A stretch of DNA of 64,000 nt. Source: Planctomycetota bacterium. Lineage in GTDB: Bacteria > Planctomycetota > Phycisphaerae > UBA1845. The stretch covers positions 62,001 through 126,000 of the forward strand of contig JAKQDH010000087.1 in the NCBI GenBank assembly GCA_029558835.1, given 5' to 3'. The translations under genes and the position numbers were made by a program. Within the stretch, counting starts at the first letter, position 1. Each line of letters opens with the position of its first letter. Under the pieces are notes generated by a model. It did not search any database, was not told the DNA's origin, and saw only the letters and a program-made list of their open reading frames with translations. Of this stretch, positions 56,428 through 64,000 are shown in pieces.

Positions 56428-58101
56428 CTACGATCCGGGCGCCACCGGCAGCAGCACGCACGACGCGTGCTGGGCATCATGATACACACGGTTCCGCGCC
56501 ACCACGACGCGCGTGGCGCTGCCCGGCGTTTCCAGCGTATTTGTGTGGGCCGCCAGCTTGGGCACGGCCGCCGAGGCGACCTCCAGGCGCAGACAATGCC
56601 CCTTGTAAACACGGATACTCGTCGCCCACATGTCGATCTTCACCTGGACGATCCGGCCCGGCTTGACCGGCTCGGCTCTCTCCAGCGAGTTCCGCACTGC
56701 CAGGCGCAGGTTGCCATCGCACAGTTGCCGCGCCAGGCCGTGGGGATGCACGTCGCAGAGCTTGGCGCAGAACTCCGTGTCCTCGGCCGAACTGGAGACC
56801 CACAGCTCCGCAAACACCCGCCCGCAAAGCACCATGTCCTCTTTCAGAGGAGCTGTTGTATAGCACAACACATCGTCGCGACGCTCGACGGGGCGGGCAT
56901 CGAACGGGCCGCCGACCTGCAACGTCCCGGCATCGTACAAATAGGGCGTCGGGTCATCCGGGTCATACGTGTATTCATCGTAAGAGTCCTGCTCACCCCG
57001 CGGCGCCTGCGGGCTCAGGGCCCCATCGCCGAGCAGGCTGTTGGCGCGCCCCTGCGAGCCGAGGTAAAACGGTGTCGCCTGTGTCCCCGGCGGCGGCCAA
57101 TCGTCGAAGTCGTGCCACGTATTGCTGCCCATGACAAAGAGGTGGGCGCGCGGCCGCCCGCCCCAGTTCTCCGGCCGGCCGCCAATCTGCTTGTCCAGCC
57201 AGTCGAGAATGAAGCCATTAATATCAATGACCTCTTGCGGTCCGAAGTCCACGCCCGGCACGACGGTCTTCGTGTTCGTCGCGTGCGGCCAGGGCCCGAT
57301 CAGCGCATACTGTTCATCCCTGCTCCGGGCGAGCCGGCGGGCGTTGGGGAAGTTGTTGTATGTGCTGGCCCCGTCGTCATCATACCAGCCGCAGATGTGC
57401 AGAGCGGGCACGTCCAGTTCGGCCATGCGGTGCATGTAGCACGCGCGCTGCCAGTAGTCGTCCTTCGTGGGATGCTCCAGCCACGCGCGCCACGGCTTAC
57501 TGACGAAACCCAACTGCTCATCGAGGCGATTGAGCGGTCGAAACTTGTATAGCGCTTCCCAGTTGTACTGCCCGACGTCCTGGTTCGTCCGCCCGTGAAC
57601 AAGCACGGCCCAGGTGATCATGCTCCAGAAGACAGACCCGTTCTGCCACGGCACGTTGACGACGGGGTCCGGCAGGGCCACGACGGGGATGATCGCCTTG
57701 ACGGCCGGGTGATGCCCGAAGGCGCCCATCCATACGCAGTAGCCCTCATAAGAACGGCCCATCAACGCGATGTTGCCGTTGCAGAACGCCTGCCCGGCGA
57801 GCCACGCCTGGGCGGCCAGGCCGTCGTCGTGTTCGTGGAAGAAAGGCTCCCACTCGCCTTCGCTGTCGTAGCGCCCGCGAACGTCCTGGATCGCAACGGC
57901 GTAGCCATTGGCCGCGAAGGCGCGCCCCAGCGGGATCTTCTTGACCGGATCGTTGTTGTTATACGGCGTGCGAATCAGCACGCACGGCCAAGGACCGGCT
58001 GCGTCCGGCAGATACACGTCGGTGGACAGCCGCACCCCATCGGGAAGCGGACACTTCACGTCGAGCCGCACTTTGACGCCATACTGAGGACGATTCGCCA
58101 C
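56428..58101 (-). CDS. CocE/NonD (S15) family hydrolase
   Basis: The 557-residue protein starts RPQYGVKVRLDVKCPLPDG and has the alpha/beta-hydrolase nucleophile elbow GRSYEGYC (about residue 116), the PVVALPDPV strand, an Asp in LHICGWYDDDG and a C-terminal jelly-roll with ELWVSSSAEDTEFCAKLCDV. This is the X-Pro dipeptidyl-peptidase/CocE pattern. The start is a GTG. A 72-bp copy of its 5' end is found at 60741-60812, part of a tandem duplication. Natural substrates of such family members are peptides or esters. Confidence 0.86.
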   Translation of the reverse strand: MANRPQYGVKVRLDVKCPLPDGVRLSTDVYLPDAAGPWPCVLIRTPYNNNDPVKKIPLGRAFAANGYAVAIQDVRGRYDSEGEWEPFFHEHDDGLAAQAWLAGQAFCNGNIALMGRSYEGYCVWMGAFGHHPAVKAIIPVVALPDPVVNVPWQNGSVFWSMITWAVLVHGRTNQDVGQYNWEALYKFRPLNRLDEQLGFVSKPWRAWLEHPTKDDYWQRACYMHRMAELDVPALHICGWYDDDGASTYNNFPNARRLARSRDEQYALIGPWPHATNTKTVVPGVDFGPQEVIDINGFILDWLDKQIGGRPENWGGRPRAHLFVMGSNTWHDFDDWPPPGTQATPFYLGSQGRANSLLGDGALSPQAPRGEQDSYDEYTYDPDDPTPYLYDAGTLQVGGPFDARPVERRDDVLCYTTAPLKEDMVLCGRVFAELWVSSSAEDTEFCAKLCDVHPHGLARQLCDGNLRLAVRNSLERAEPVKPGRIVQVKIDMWATSIRVYKGHCLRLEVASAAVPKLAAHTNTLETPGSATRVVVARNRVYHDAQHASCVLLPVAPGS

Positions 58102-58227
58102 CTTGCACCTCGCTTCCGCCCGCAGCCCGAACTGGGGCCGACGGGTTAGAGCGATTGTAGGCCGGCAGGTGTAGTGAGCAAGTGGCCGCGCTCAGCTTCA
58201 GTACCATGTCCTCACCCGCCGCAGGCG

Positions 58228-58296
58228 GGGGTGGCACGTGGGCGGGTGTAAGAACAGGCTTACCCGCGACTGCTGTCGCGCGAAAGCATGGCACCC
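58228..58296. repeat. Diverged palindromic repeat
   Basis: GGGGGTGGCACG at one end and GCATGGCACCC at the other, with GTGTAAG/CTTACCC and CGCGAC/GTCGCG hairpins inside. It is a distant relative of the palindromic repeat family and again lies 3' of a minus-strand gene (the GT39-TPR gene ending at 58371). Confidence 0.55.
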
Positions 58297-58370
58297 AGGC
58301 GGGCATAGACGCTGGAGACGTGGGGGCAAGGGGGCGGCGCGGGGTTCAGGCGGCCAGGTGAACCGGGGCG

Positions 58371-60635
58371 CTACGGCGGGTTCTGCGGTGTCGGCCGGGC
58401 AGCGGCTTCGTCGAGGCGTTCCAGCGCCTCGCGCGAAGGCACGTACTTAGGGTCAATAGCCAGCGCCCGACGGAAGTACTCCGTCCCGCGCTCGCGCTCA
58501 CCGAGTCCAACGCAAGCCACCCCCAGCCCGTGCAACACCGCGACCTCAGTGGGGCCCAGCGCCAGGGCCTGCTCCAGGTGGGTGCGTGCCGAAGTGTAGT
58601 CGTCACGCTGCAGCGCCAGCACGCCCAGGTTGTACAGGGCCCCGACGTTTCGCGGGTCCAGCCTCAGCACCCACTCGAAGTGGCGCTGGGCATCGTCCGT
58701 CCGCTGCATACCCAGCAGCAGCGTAGCGTAGGAGTAACGAATCACAACAGTCGCCGGATCGGCGGCCAAGGCCTGTTCATACAAGGCACAGGCCTCCTCT
58801 CCCTGACCCCGCAGTTGCCGGATCTCCGCCAGCAGGCTCAGCGACCCGGCATCATTGGCGTCCCGCGCAACCGCCTCCGTCAGCAACCGCTCCGCCTCGT
58901 CAAACCGCTGCAGGTGAAACAGCGTCCGGGCCAGATCCAGCCGGATTCGAGCGTGCTCCGGCGCCAGTGCCCGCGCCCGCTGCAGGGGCACGAGCCCCTC
59001 GACCGCGCGACCCGACTTGCTGAGCAACCTGCCCAGGAACCACTGCTGCTCCGCATCCTCCGGCCGCAGGGTGACTCCCTGCTGCTGCTGCATAATCGCC
59101 TCCGCGGTCCTGCCCTGCTTGTTCAGGGCAGAGGCCAGGTGAAACCGCAACGCTGCCCGGTCAGGCTGATCAAACCCGGCCGCCCGATTAGCGAACCCCA
59201 CCAGCACGCCGCCCAACAGGGCGACCCCGGCGGCAACGGCCAAACGCGATCGTGCTCGCCCGCGCACCACTTCAACCGCAACCCACGCCGCCAGCACGAC
59301 CAACGTCGGCAACGCCACCACCCGATAACGCGGCGAATAGAAGAAGACGATGACCACTGCCCAGGGCACCCCGAGCAGCAGCAGCCCCGGGGCGTTACGT
59401 ATCGGGTGACGCAATGCCACGACCGCTCCCAGCACTGCCAAGCCGGACACCCACGCCACCGGCAGCGGCGTCAGCCACAGACACCACGCCAGTCCCGCCG
59501 CCATCTCCGCTCGTGGCTCATAGATATCACCGTATCCGTCTCCGACCAGAAACCAATACGCTTTGGTGGCCGCCAGCCGCACCGCCCGCCGGGGGTCACC
59601 ACGCCAGTAGTCCCAGACCTGTCGTCGGTAGTAGCGATCCACGTCTCTCCAGGAGGGCTCCACGCCCGTGGCCTGGCGCACTTCGCAGGCGGCATCCTCA
59701 TGCATTCGGCCACGGACCGCGCTGATACCCGGCAGGAGGGTGTACTCGCCGCGCGAGCCCGGGTAGTTGCCCTGGCGCAGGGTAATGCCGCCGCCCGCGC
59801 GGACCAGGTACAGCTCGCCCCCGGCCGCCAGGTTGTGGACGGTCGCAGGCGCAATGCTCACCAGCGCCGCCGCCAGCGTCATCAGCGCGCTACGCACGCC
59901 GGCACGGCGGTTCGGGCATTCCAACAGCACGCACATCGGCACCAGCACCAGCAGCAGCACGCCCGGGGCATAGGCAAGGCAAAACAGCCCCAGCACGACT
60001 CCCGCCGCCACGGCCCGCCAGGTACTCCACGTATCCTGCAGCCGTGTCAGCAGAACCCAAAGCAGTGCGGCCAGCAACAGTTCCCAGCTTCCGCTCAGCA
60101 CCCTCAGGGCGAGCGACGCCGGGTCCAGCAGCAGCAACAGCAGCACTGCCGCCAACAGCCCCGGCAGTGCCCCGCATCGCCGCCGTGCACCGAACGCAGT
60201 CAGGCAGGCCGCACTGATCGTCGCCAGCGTCTGAAGGACGTACAGCAGCGGCAAACCGCCCCCGAGCGCCCGAACCAGACCAACCAGGTACGGATAGAAC
60301 GGTGCCGAGAAGAACGGTTCCTGCTCGGTGAGTTGGCCCGCGGCGATCCGTTCTCCCCACTCCCAGTAAGTACGGGCATCGTTGATCGGCACGGCCGACA
60401 GGGGATTGCGCTGTACGTACTCGTACAGAATGGCCAGTCGGCAGAGCAGGCTGACGGCGCAGATCACCACCAGGATCAGCGTGAAGTGCTTCGTTGCCCA
60501 CACCGGTTGGGCCGTGTCTCCCGAGGCCCTCCGGTCAGACACGTTGCCCGGCACGGACGCCGGGGGAGTCCCGCGCTCAGTCTGGGCGACCTTGGCCCTT
60601 CGTGCCGGCCGGTCGTGTTGGTCCTTACGTGGCAC
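58371..60635 (-). CDS. GT39-like membrane glycosyltransferase with TPR tail (copy 2)
   Basis: The GTG at 60635 (GGAG about 9 nt upstream) corresponds to the start of the paralogue at 63133 and gives 754 residues. A membrane part of about 10 helices starts TKHFTLILVVICAVSLLCRL and includes the catalytic-type loop VPINDARTYWEWGERIAAGQ. It is followed by TPR repeats (DDYTSARTHLEQALALGPTE) over the last ~270 residues. Its C-terminal TPR region is nearly identical to that of the neighbouring copy (ends ALERLDEAAARPTPQNPP in both), suggesting gene conversion. Confidence 0.85.
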   Translation of the reverse strand: MPRKDQHDRPARRAKVAQTERGTPPASVPGNVSDRRASGDTAQPVWATKHFTLILVVICAVSLLCRLAILYEYVQRNPLSAVPINDARTYWEWGERIAAGQLTEQEPFFSAPFYPYLVGLVRALGGGLPLLYVLQTLATISAACLTAFGARRRCGALPGLLAAVLLLLLLDPASLALRVLSGSWELLLAALLWVLLTRLQDTWSTWRAVAAGVVLGLFCLAYAPGVLLLVLVPMCVLLECPNRRAGVRSALMTLAAALVSIAPATVHNLAAGGELYLVRAGGGITLRQGNYPGSRGEYTLLPGISAVRGRMHEDAACEVRQATGVEPSWRDVDRYYRRQVWDYWRGDPRRAVRLAATKAYWFLVGDGYGDIYEPRAEMAAGLAWCLWLTPLPVAWVSGLAVLGAVVALRHPIRNAPGLLLLGVPWAVVIVFFYSPRYRVVALPTLVVLAAWVAVEVVRGRARSRLAVAAGVALLGGVLVGFANRAAGFDQPDRAALRFHLASALNKQGRTAEAIMQQQQGVTLRPEDAEQQWFLGRLLSKSGRAVEGLVPLQRARALAPEHARIRLDLARTLFHLQRFDEAERLLTEAVARDANDAGSLSLLAEIRQLRGQGEEACALYEQALAADPATVVIRYSYATLLLGMQRTDDAQRHFEWVLRLDPRNVGALYNLGVLALQRDDYTSARTHLEQALALGPTEVAVLHGLGVACVGLGERERGTEYFRRALAIDPKYVPSREALERLDEAAARPTPQNPP

Positions 60636-60649
60636 CTTTATGATCTCCG

Positions 60650-60740
60650 CGGCCCCGGCTACCTCGCGCAGGCAACCGTACATCGCCCGCTAGAACCGGT
60701 CCAGGGCCGCCTGGTCCGTGGAACGCTCCAACACGACCCG
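60650..60740 (-). pseudogene. Remnant of a CgeB-like glycosyltransferase gene (3' end only)
   Basis: The minus strand reads RVVLERSTDQAALDRF, then stop, then RAMYGCLREVAG, closely matching the last residues RVVLERFTYRAAMERFLRAMCGYLREAA of the intact gene at 63120. It contains an internal stop codon and lies just before the GT39-TPR gene, as in the intact set at 63120-63163. It is what is left after a deletion. Confidence 0.75.
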
Positions 60741-60812
60741 CTACACGCCATCGGGCAGCGGGCACTTCACCTCGAGCCGCACCTTGACACCACTCTGAGG
60801 ACGATTTGCGAC
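60741..60812 (-). pseudogene. Remnant of a CocE-type hydrolase gene (5' end only)
   Basis: The minus strand encodes VANRPQSGVKVRLEVKCPLPDGV followed by a TAG. It matches the first 23 residues of the intact hydrolase (VANRPQYGVKVRLDVKCPLPDGV) at 58101, then meets the glycosyltransferase remnant without a gap. It is joined to it by a deletion. Confidence 0.78.
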
Positions 60813-60892
60813 GTTGTACCTCGGCCGTGCGGGGCCGACGCCACTTCGGTTGCCCGCCGATTTCATCACGGACGGCCACGTGGGCCGTGGCG

Positions 60893-63133
60893 CTACGGCG
60901 GGTTCTGCGGCGTCGGCCGGGCGGCGGCTTCGTCGAGGCGTTCCAGCGCCTCGCGCGAAGGCACGTACTTAGGGTCAATAGCCAGCGCCCGACGGAAGTA
61001 CTCCGCCCCGCGCTCGCGCTCGCCGAGTCCAACGCAAGCCACCCCCAGCCCGTGCAGCACCGCGACCTCGTTGGGGTTCAGCGCCAGGGCCTGCTCCAGG
61101 TGGGTGCGTGCCGAGGCGTAGTCGTCACGCTGCAGCGCCAGCATGCCCAGGTTGTGCAGGGCCCCGACGTGTCGCGGGTCCAACCTCAGCACCCACTCGA
61201 ATTGCCGCCGGGCATCGTCCGGTCGCTCCAGGCGCAGAAGCAGGTTGGCGTAGGCGTACCGAATCACCACGGCTGCCGGGTCGGCGTCCAAGGCCTGCTC
61301 ATAGAGCGCGCAGGCCTCCTCGCGTTGACCGCGCAGTTGTCGGATCCCCGCCAGCAGGCTTAGTGACCCGGCATCATTGGGATCCTGCGCGGCCGCCTCC
61401 GCCAGCAGCGGCTCCGCCTCGTCAAACCGCCGCAGTTGAAACAGTGTCCGGGCGAGATCACGCCGGACTCTGGCGTCCGCCGGCGCCAGAATCCGCGCCC
61501 GCTGCAAGGGCACCAGTGCCTCGACCGGGCGACCCGCCTTGATGAGCAGCTCGGCCAGGGACCGCTGACCGTACACGTCCGCCGGCCTCAGACTCACTCC
61601 CTGCTGCTGCTGCGCGATCGCCTCCGCGGTGCGGCCCTGCTGATCCAGGGCGTAGGCCAGGTGGAACCGCAACGCGGCCGGGTCCGGTTCGTCAAAGCCC
61701 TGCGCCCGGTTCACGAAGCCAAGGAGTATGCTCACGGCCAGCAGCGCACCGGTCGTCGAGGCCAGGACGGGCCGGGCGCGCCAGGGCATGCTGTGCGTGA
61801 CAGCCCAGGCGGCGGCGATCACCATCATGGGCACCGCGGGCAGACGAAACCGCGGTGAGTACCAGAACAGGACCACCGTGACCAAGGGTACCGCGAACAG
61901 CAGCAGCTCGGGAGCATAGCGCCCGGGGTGCCGCAGCAGCAGCCCGAAACCCAGCAGGGCCGGGCCGAGCACCCACGGCACGGGAAGAGGCGTCCAGCGC
62001 AGTCCGCAGCCCCACCCGGCGTCGATCTCCGCCCGCGGCTGGTAGATGTCGCTATAGTTGCGCGACGACAGGAAGTAGTATGCTTTGCGCGCGGCCAGCT
62101 TCAGGGCGGGGAGAGGGTGATCCCTCCAGTAGTGGTACGTTTCTTCTCGGAAGTAGCGATCCACCTTCTTCCAGCTTGGCTGCTCTCCCGTTGCCACGCG
62201 GTACATCCGGGCGGCGTCGGCGTGCATGTCCTTACGGTGCACACTCATTTCCGGAAGCGGAGCATACGCGCCGTTCGCGCCCGGATGGTTGCCCAACCGC
62301 AACGTCACACCGCTCACTGCCTGTACCCAGAACAGCTCTCCACACGCGTGCCAGTTGTGCACCGTCGCCGGAGCAATGACCGCTCCGGCCGCCGCCAGCG
62401 GAACCACGGTCCGCCACAGGTCGCGCCGTCGGCGCGGCGAGTGCAGGAACAGTACCGCGGCCACGGGAACCACAAGGAGCAGCGCGGGCGCATACGCCAA
62501 GCACAGCAACCCCAACGTCGCCCCGCTTGCCAGCAGGCGCCCGACTGATGCCCGCGCCTGCGCGGCTAGCAGCGCTGCCCACGTCACCGTCACCAGAAGC
62601 AGATGCAGCGAACCCGGCAACACGCGCAGCGACGCCGACACCGGCTCCTGCAAGAGCAGGAACACCGCCGTGGCCAGCAGCCCCGTCAGCGCGCCAAAGC
62701 GCTTTCGCCCCACGCAACCCAGCAGCCCCGCCGTCGCCAGGTCCAACAGAACCTGGAGTACGTACACTGCTGCCAGCCCGCCCCCGCCCACCCGCACCAG
62801 CCCCAGCAAGTACGGATAGAGCGGCGCGGAAAAAAAGGGCTCCTCCTGGAGCAGGTGTCCGGCCGCCACGCGCTCCGCCCAGGCCCAATACGTCTCGGCG
62901 TCGTTGATCGGCGTGCCTGCCAGGGGGTTCCGTTGCACATAGTCGTACACAACGGCCCCTCGCCACGCCAAGGCGACCACGCCCATGACCACGAGAATCA
63001 GCGCGAAATGCCGCGGTGCCCAGGACGGTTCGACCCCCACCGAGGACTCGGCGCCGGCCGGTGTCGGCGCGGTCTTCCGCACCGCATCCGCAATCCTGGA
63101 CTGTCTGTCCAGTGTGCCCCTAGATCGCCCCAT
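60893..63133 (-). CDS. GT39-like membrane glycosyltransferase with TPR tail (copy 1)
   Basis: From the ATG at 63133 (GGGAAAGAG upstream; overlapping the glycosyltransferase end by 14 bp) this has 746 residues. Helices begin PRHFALILVVMGVVALAWRG and the loop TPINDAETYWAWAERVAAGH carries the likely catalytic Asp/Glu. The C terminus has TPR repeats and is almost identical to the second copy over the last 75 residues and more. It should add sugar to an exported acceptor. Confidence 0.86.
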   Translation of the reverse strand: MGRSRGTLDRQSRIADAVRKTAPTPAGAESSVGVEPSWAPRHFALILVVMGVVALAWRGAVVYDYVQRNPLAGTPINDAETYWAWAERVAAGHLLQEEPFFSAPLYPYLLGLVRVGGGGLAAVYVLQVLLDLATAGLLGCVGRKRFGALTGLLATAVFLLLQEPVSASLRVLPGSLHLLLVTVTWAALLAAQARASVGRLLASGATLGLLCLAYAPALLLVVPVAAVLFLHSPRRRRDLWRTVVPLAAAGAVIAPATVHNWHACGELFWVQAVSGVTLRLGNHPGANGAYAPLPEMSVHRKDMHADAARMYRVATGEQPSWKKVDRYFREETYHYWRDHPLPALKLAARKAYYFLSSRNYSDIYQPRAEIDAGWGCGLRWTPLPVPWVLGPALLGFGLLLRHPGRYAPELLLFAVPLVTVVLFWYSPRFRLPAVPMMVIAAAWAVTHSMPWRARPVLASTTGALLAVSILLGFVNRAQGFDEPDPAALRFHLAYALDQQGRTAEAIAQQQQGVSLRPADVYGQRSLAELLIKAGRPVEALVPLQRARILAPADARVRRDLARTLFQLRRFDEAEPLLAEAAAQDPNDAGSLSLLAGIRQLRGQREEACALYEQALDADPAAVVIRYAYANLLLRLERPDDARRQFEWVLRLDPRHVGALHNLGMLALQRDDYASARTHLEQALALNPNEVAVLHGLGVACVGLGERERGAEYFRRALAIDPKYVPSREALERLDEAAARPTPQNPP

Positions 63134-64000
63134 AGCTCTTTCCCGCTGTCGCGGCTGCCTCACGCAGGTAACCGCACATCGCCCGCAGAAACCGTTCCAT
63201 GGCCGCCCGGTACGTGAAGCGCTCCAGGACCACCCGCCGCATCTGCTCGGTAAGCTCCCGGCGCAGCGGCTCCTCCGTCAGATACCGATTCGCCAGACGA
63301 GCAAAGTCCTCCGGACCATCGAAAATGATCTCGCGGAAGCGCGGAAACGCCTCCTCGGCGTACTCGCACTCCCCGGCGATCTGCAAGTCGGTCAGGATGG
63401 CCGGATCAGCGGGGTCAAGCTGGTCAAGCCACTCGCCGCAGAACGCCCGCAGATGGCCGCCCAACTGCTCGTCCGGGTGCGTCAGCAGCTCTCGCGTCGT
63501 GCGGATGTTCAGTTCCGCAATACGCGCCAGCAACGCCCGCAGTCGCGGCGCCCGCAGCGTCGGCTCGGCCTGCCGCGTGAGGAAGAACCCCCCGGCCGCC
63601 AATCCGTCCAGCGAACGCTGGTGAATGAACCCGGCCGGCATCAGTTGCAGGTTGATCCGCGAGGCACGGTAGATGCACAGCAGCTCCCGCCCGTTTTCCG
63701 CGGGCCCGGCCGCAAACTCCGCCAGCGTCGGGTGGCGGTCCCAGCCGTTCCCGTACAGACGCAACGTGTGCCCCCCCGCGCGAGCCCAGGCCGCCACCCA
63801 CTCCAACGCCTCGTGCCGGAACAACCGGTCGCCCAGGCGCCAGAGGTACCAGGAAATCAGCCGGCCGCGCAGTCCCTCGTCGGTCAGGGTCACGCCGCAG
63901 CGGTCCAACGCCTCGCGCAGCACGGCGTAGGGAATCTGCCCGCCGATCTCCCGGTGCTTCGCCAGCCGCGGCGGAAACAGCTCGTGGAGCGTGTCCAGCA
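63120..64000 (-). CDS. CgeB-like glycosyltransferase (partial)
   Basis: The frame is open to the window edge, so the N terminus is missing; about 293 residues are present. It contains LRLYGNGWDRHPTLAEFAAG, GRELLCIYRASRINLQLMP and FIHQRSLDGLAAGGFFLTRQ, the nucleotide-sugar and GT-B C-terminal pattern of the CgeB/DUF3880 glycosyltransferase family. The 3' end overlaps the start of the GT39-TPR gene. A deleted copy of its last 30 codons occurs at 60650-60740. Confidence 0.82.
   Translation of the reverse strand, partial: LDTLHELFPPRLAKHREIGGQIPYAVLREALDRCGVTLTDEGLRGRLISWYLWRLGDRLFRHEALEWVAAWARAGGHTLRLYGNGWDRHPTLAEFAAGPAENGRELLCIYRASRINLQLMPAGFIHQRSLDGLAAGGFFLTRQAEPTLRAPRLRALLARIAELNIRTTRELLTHPDEQLGGHLRAFCGEWLDQLDPADPAILTDLQIAGECEYAEEAFPRFREIIFDGPEDFARLANRYLTEEPLRRELTEQMRRVVLERFTYRAAMERFLRAMCGYLREAAATAGKSYGAI

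Noticed and set aside
58530-61121. Very long plus-strand open frame across the GT39-TPR genes
   Set aside because: It is antisense to well-supported membrane protein genes with recognisable motifs, is rich in Arg/Gln/Pro, and spans two paralogues and remnants; it is a high-GC shadow frame.

Overview
The window is a GC-rich (by eye about 65%) bacterial chromosome segment, most likely from a member of the Planctomycetota. That placement is an inference. It rests on the high GC content, the mix of Gfo/Idh/MocA, heparinase-like, sodium:solute symporter and sugar-phosphate isomerase genes, a large insertion in the ATP synthase alpha subunit, and many lipoprotein or Tat-exported enzymes. Several genes point to an anaerobic or micro-oxic lifestyle. 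No rRNA, tRNA, CRISPR array or transposase was found.

Region 1 (1-15.8 kb, almost all minus strand) is a carbohydrate and uronic-acid region: a heparinase II/III-like lyase, a Tat-exported class V aminotransferase, a sodium:solute symporter, a UroD-family protein, a fused KDPG aldolase/KDG kinase, an SDR oxidoreductase, a coupled FAD-dehydrogenase/old-yellow-enzyme pair, a sugar-phosphate isomerase and a ROK-family protein. A palindromic repeat follows several of these genes at their 3' ends. Region 2 (16-19.3 kb) holds a peroxiredoxin, a metallo-beta-lactamase-fold enzyme and two lipoproteins.

Region 3 (19.3-30.7 kb, minus strand) is the most interesting block. It is a gene set like the 'orange protein' (ORP) metal-cluster system of anaerobes: two MinD-type ATPases with inserted ferredoxin domains, an Mrp ATPase fused to a NifX/ORP domain, two further NifX-like proteins (one with a Gly-Met-Gly-Arg repeat tail), a DUF5320 protein, a radical SAM enzyme, a zinc ribbon protein, an ABC exporter, a methyltransferase and a sigma-54 activator. 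I find two well-spaced -24/-12 sigma-54 promoters, each with TGCAA/TTGCA inverted repeats upstream, and one of them would make a nearly leaderless mRNA.

Region 4 (30.8-37.3 kb) has an aspartate/glutamate racemase, a CHASE2 nucleotide cyclase, a degenerate SGNH-like surface protein with a sorting tail, and aspartate-semialdehyde dehydrogenase. Region 5 (37.9-47.1 kb, plus strand) is a complete F1Fo ATP synthase operon (atpZ-like, atpI-like, atpB, E, F, H, A, G, D, C). Between atpG and atpD it is interrupted by a 517-bp element with inverted-repeat ends that carries a broken four-helix-bundle (S23-type) gene.

Region 6 (47.3-64 kb, minus strand) begins with a hybrid histidine kinase split by a frameshift, followed by cell-envelope glycosylation genes (GT2 glycosyltransferase, flippase-like protein, three GT39-type membrane proteins, a CgeB-like glycosyltransferase), the two AcnX subunits and a CocE-type hydrolase. 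The last part is a tandem duplication of [CgeB-like GT, GT39-TPR, CocE] in which a deletion has fused the remains of one hydrolase copy to the remains of one glycosyltransferase copy.
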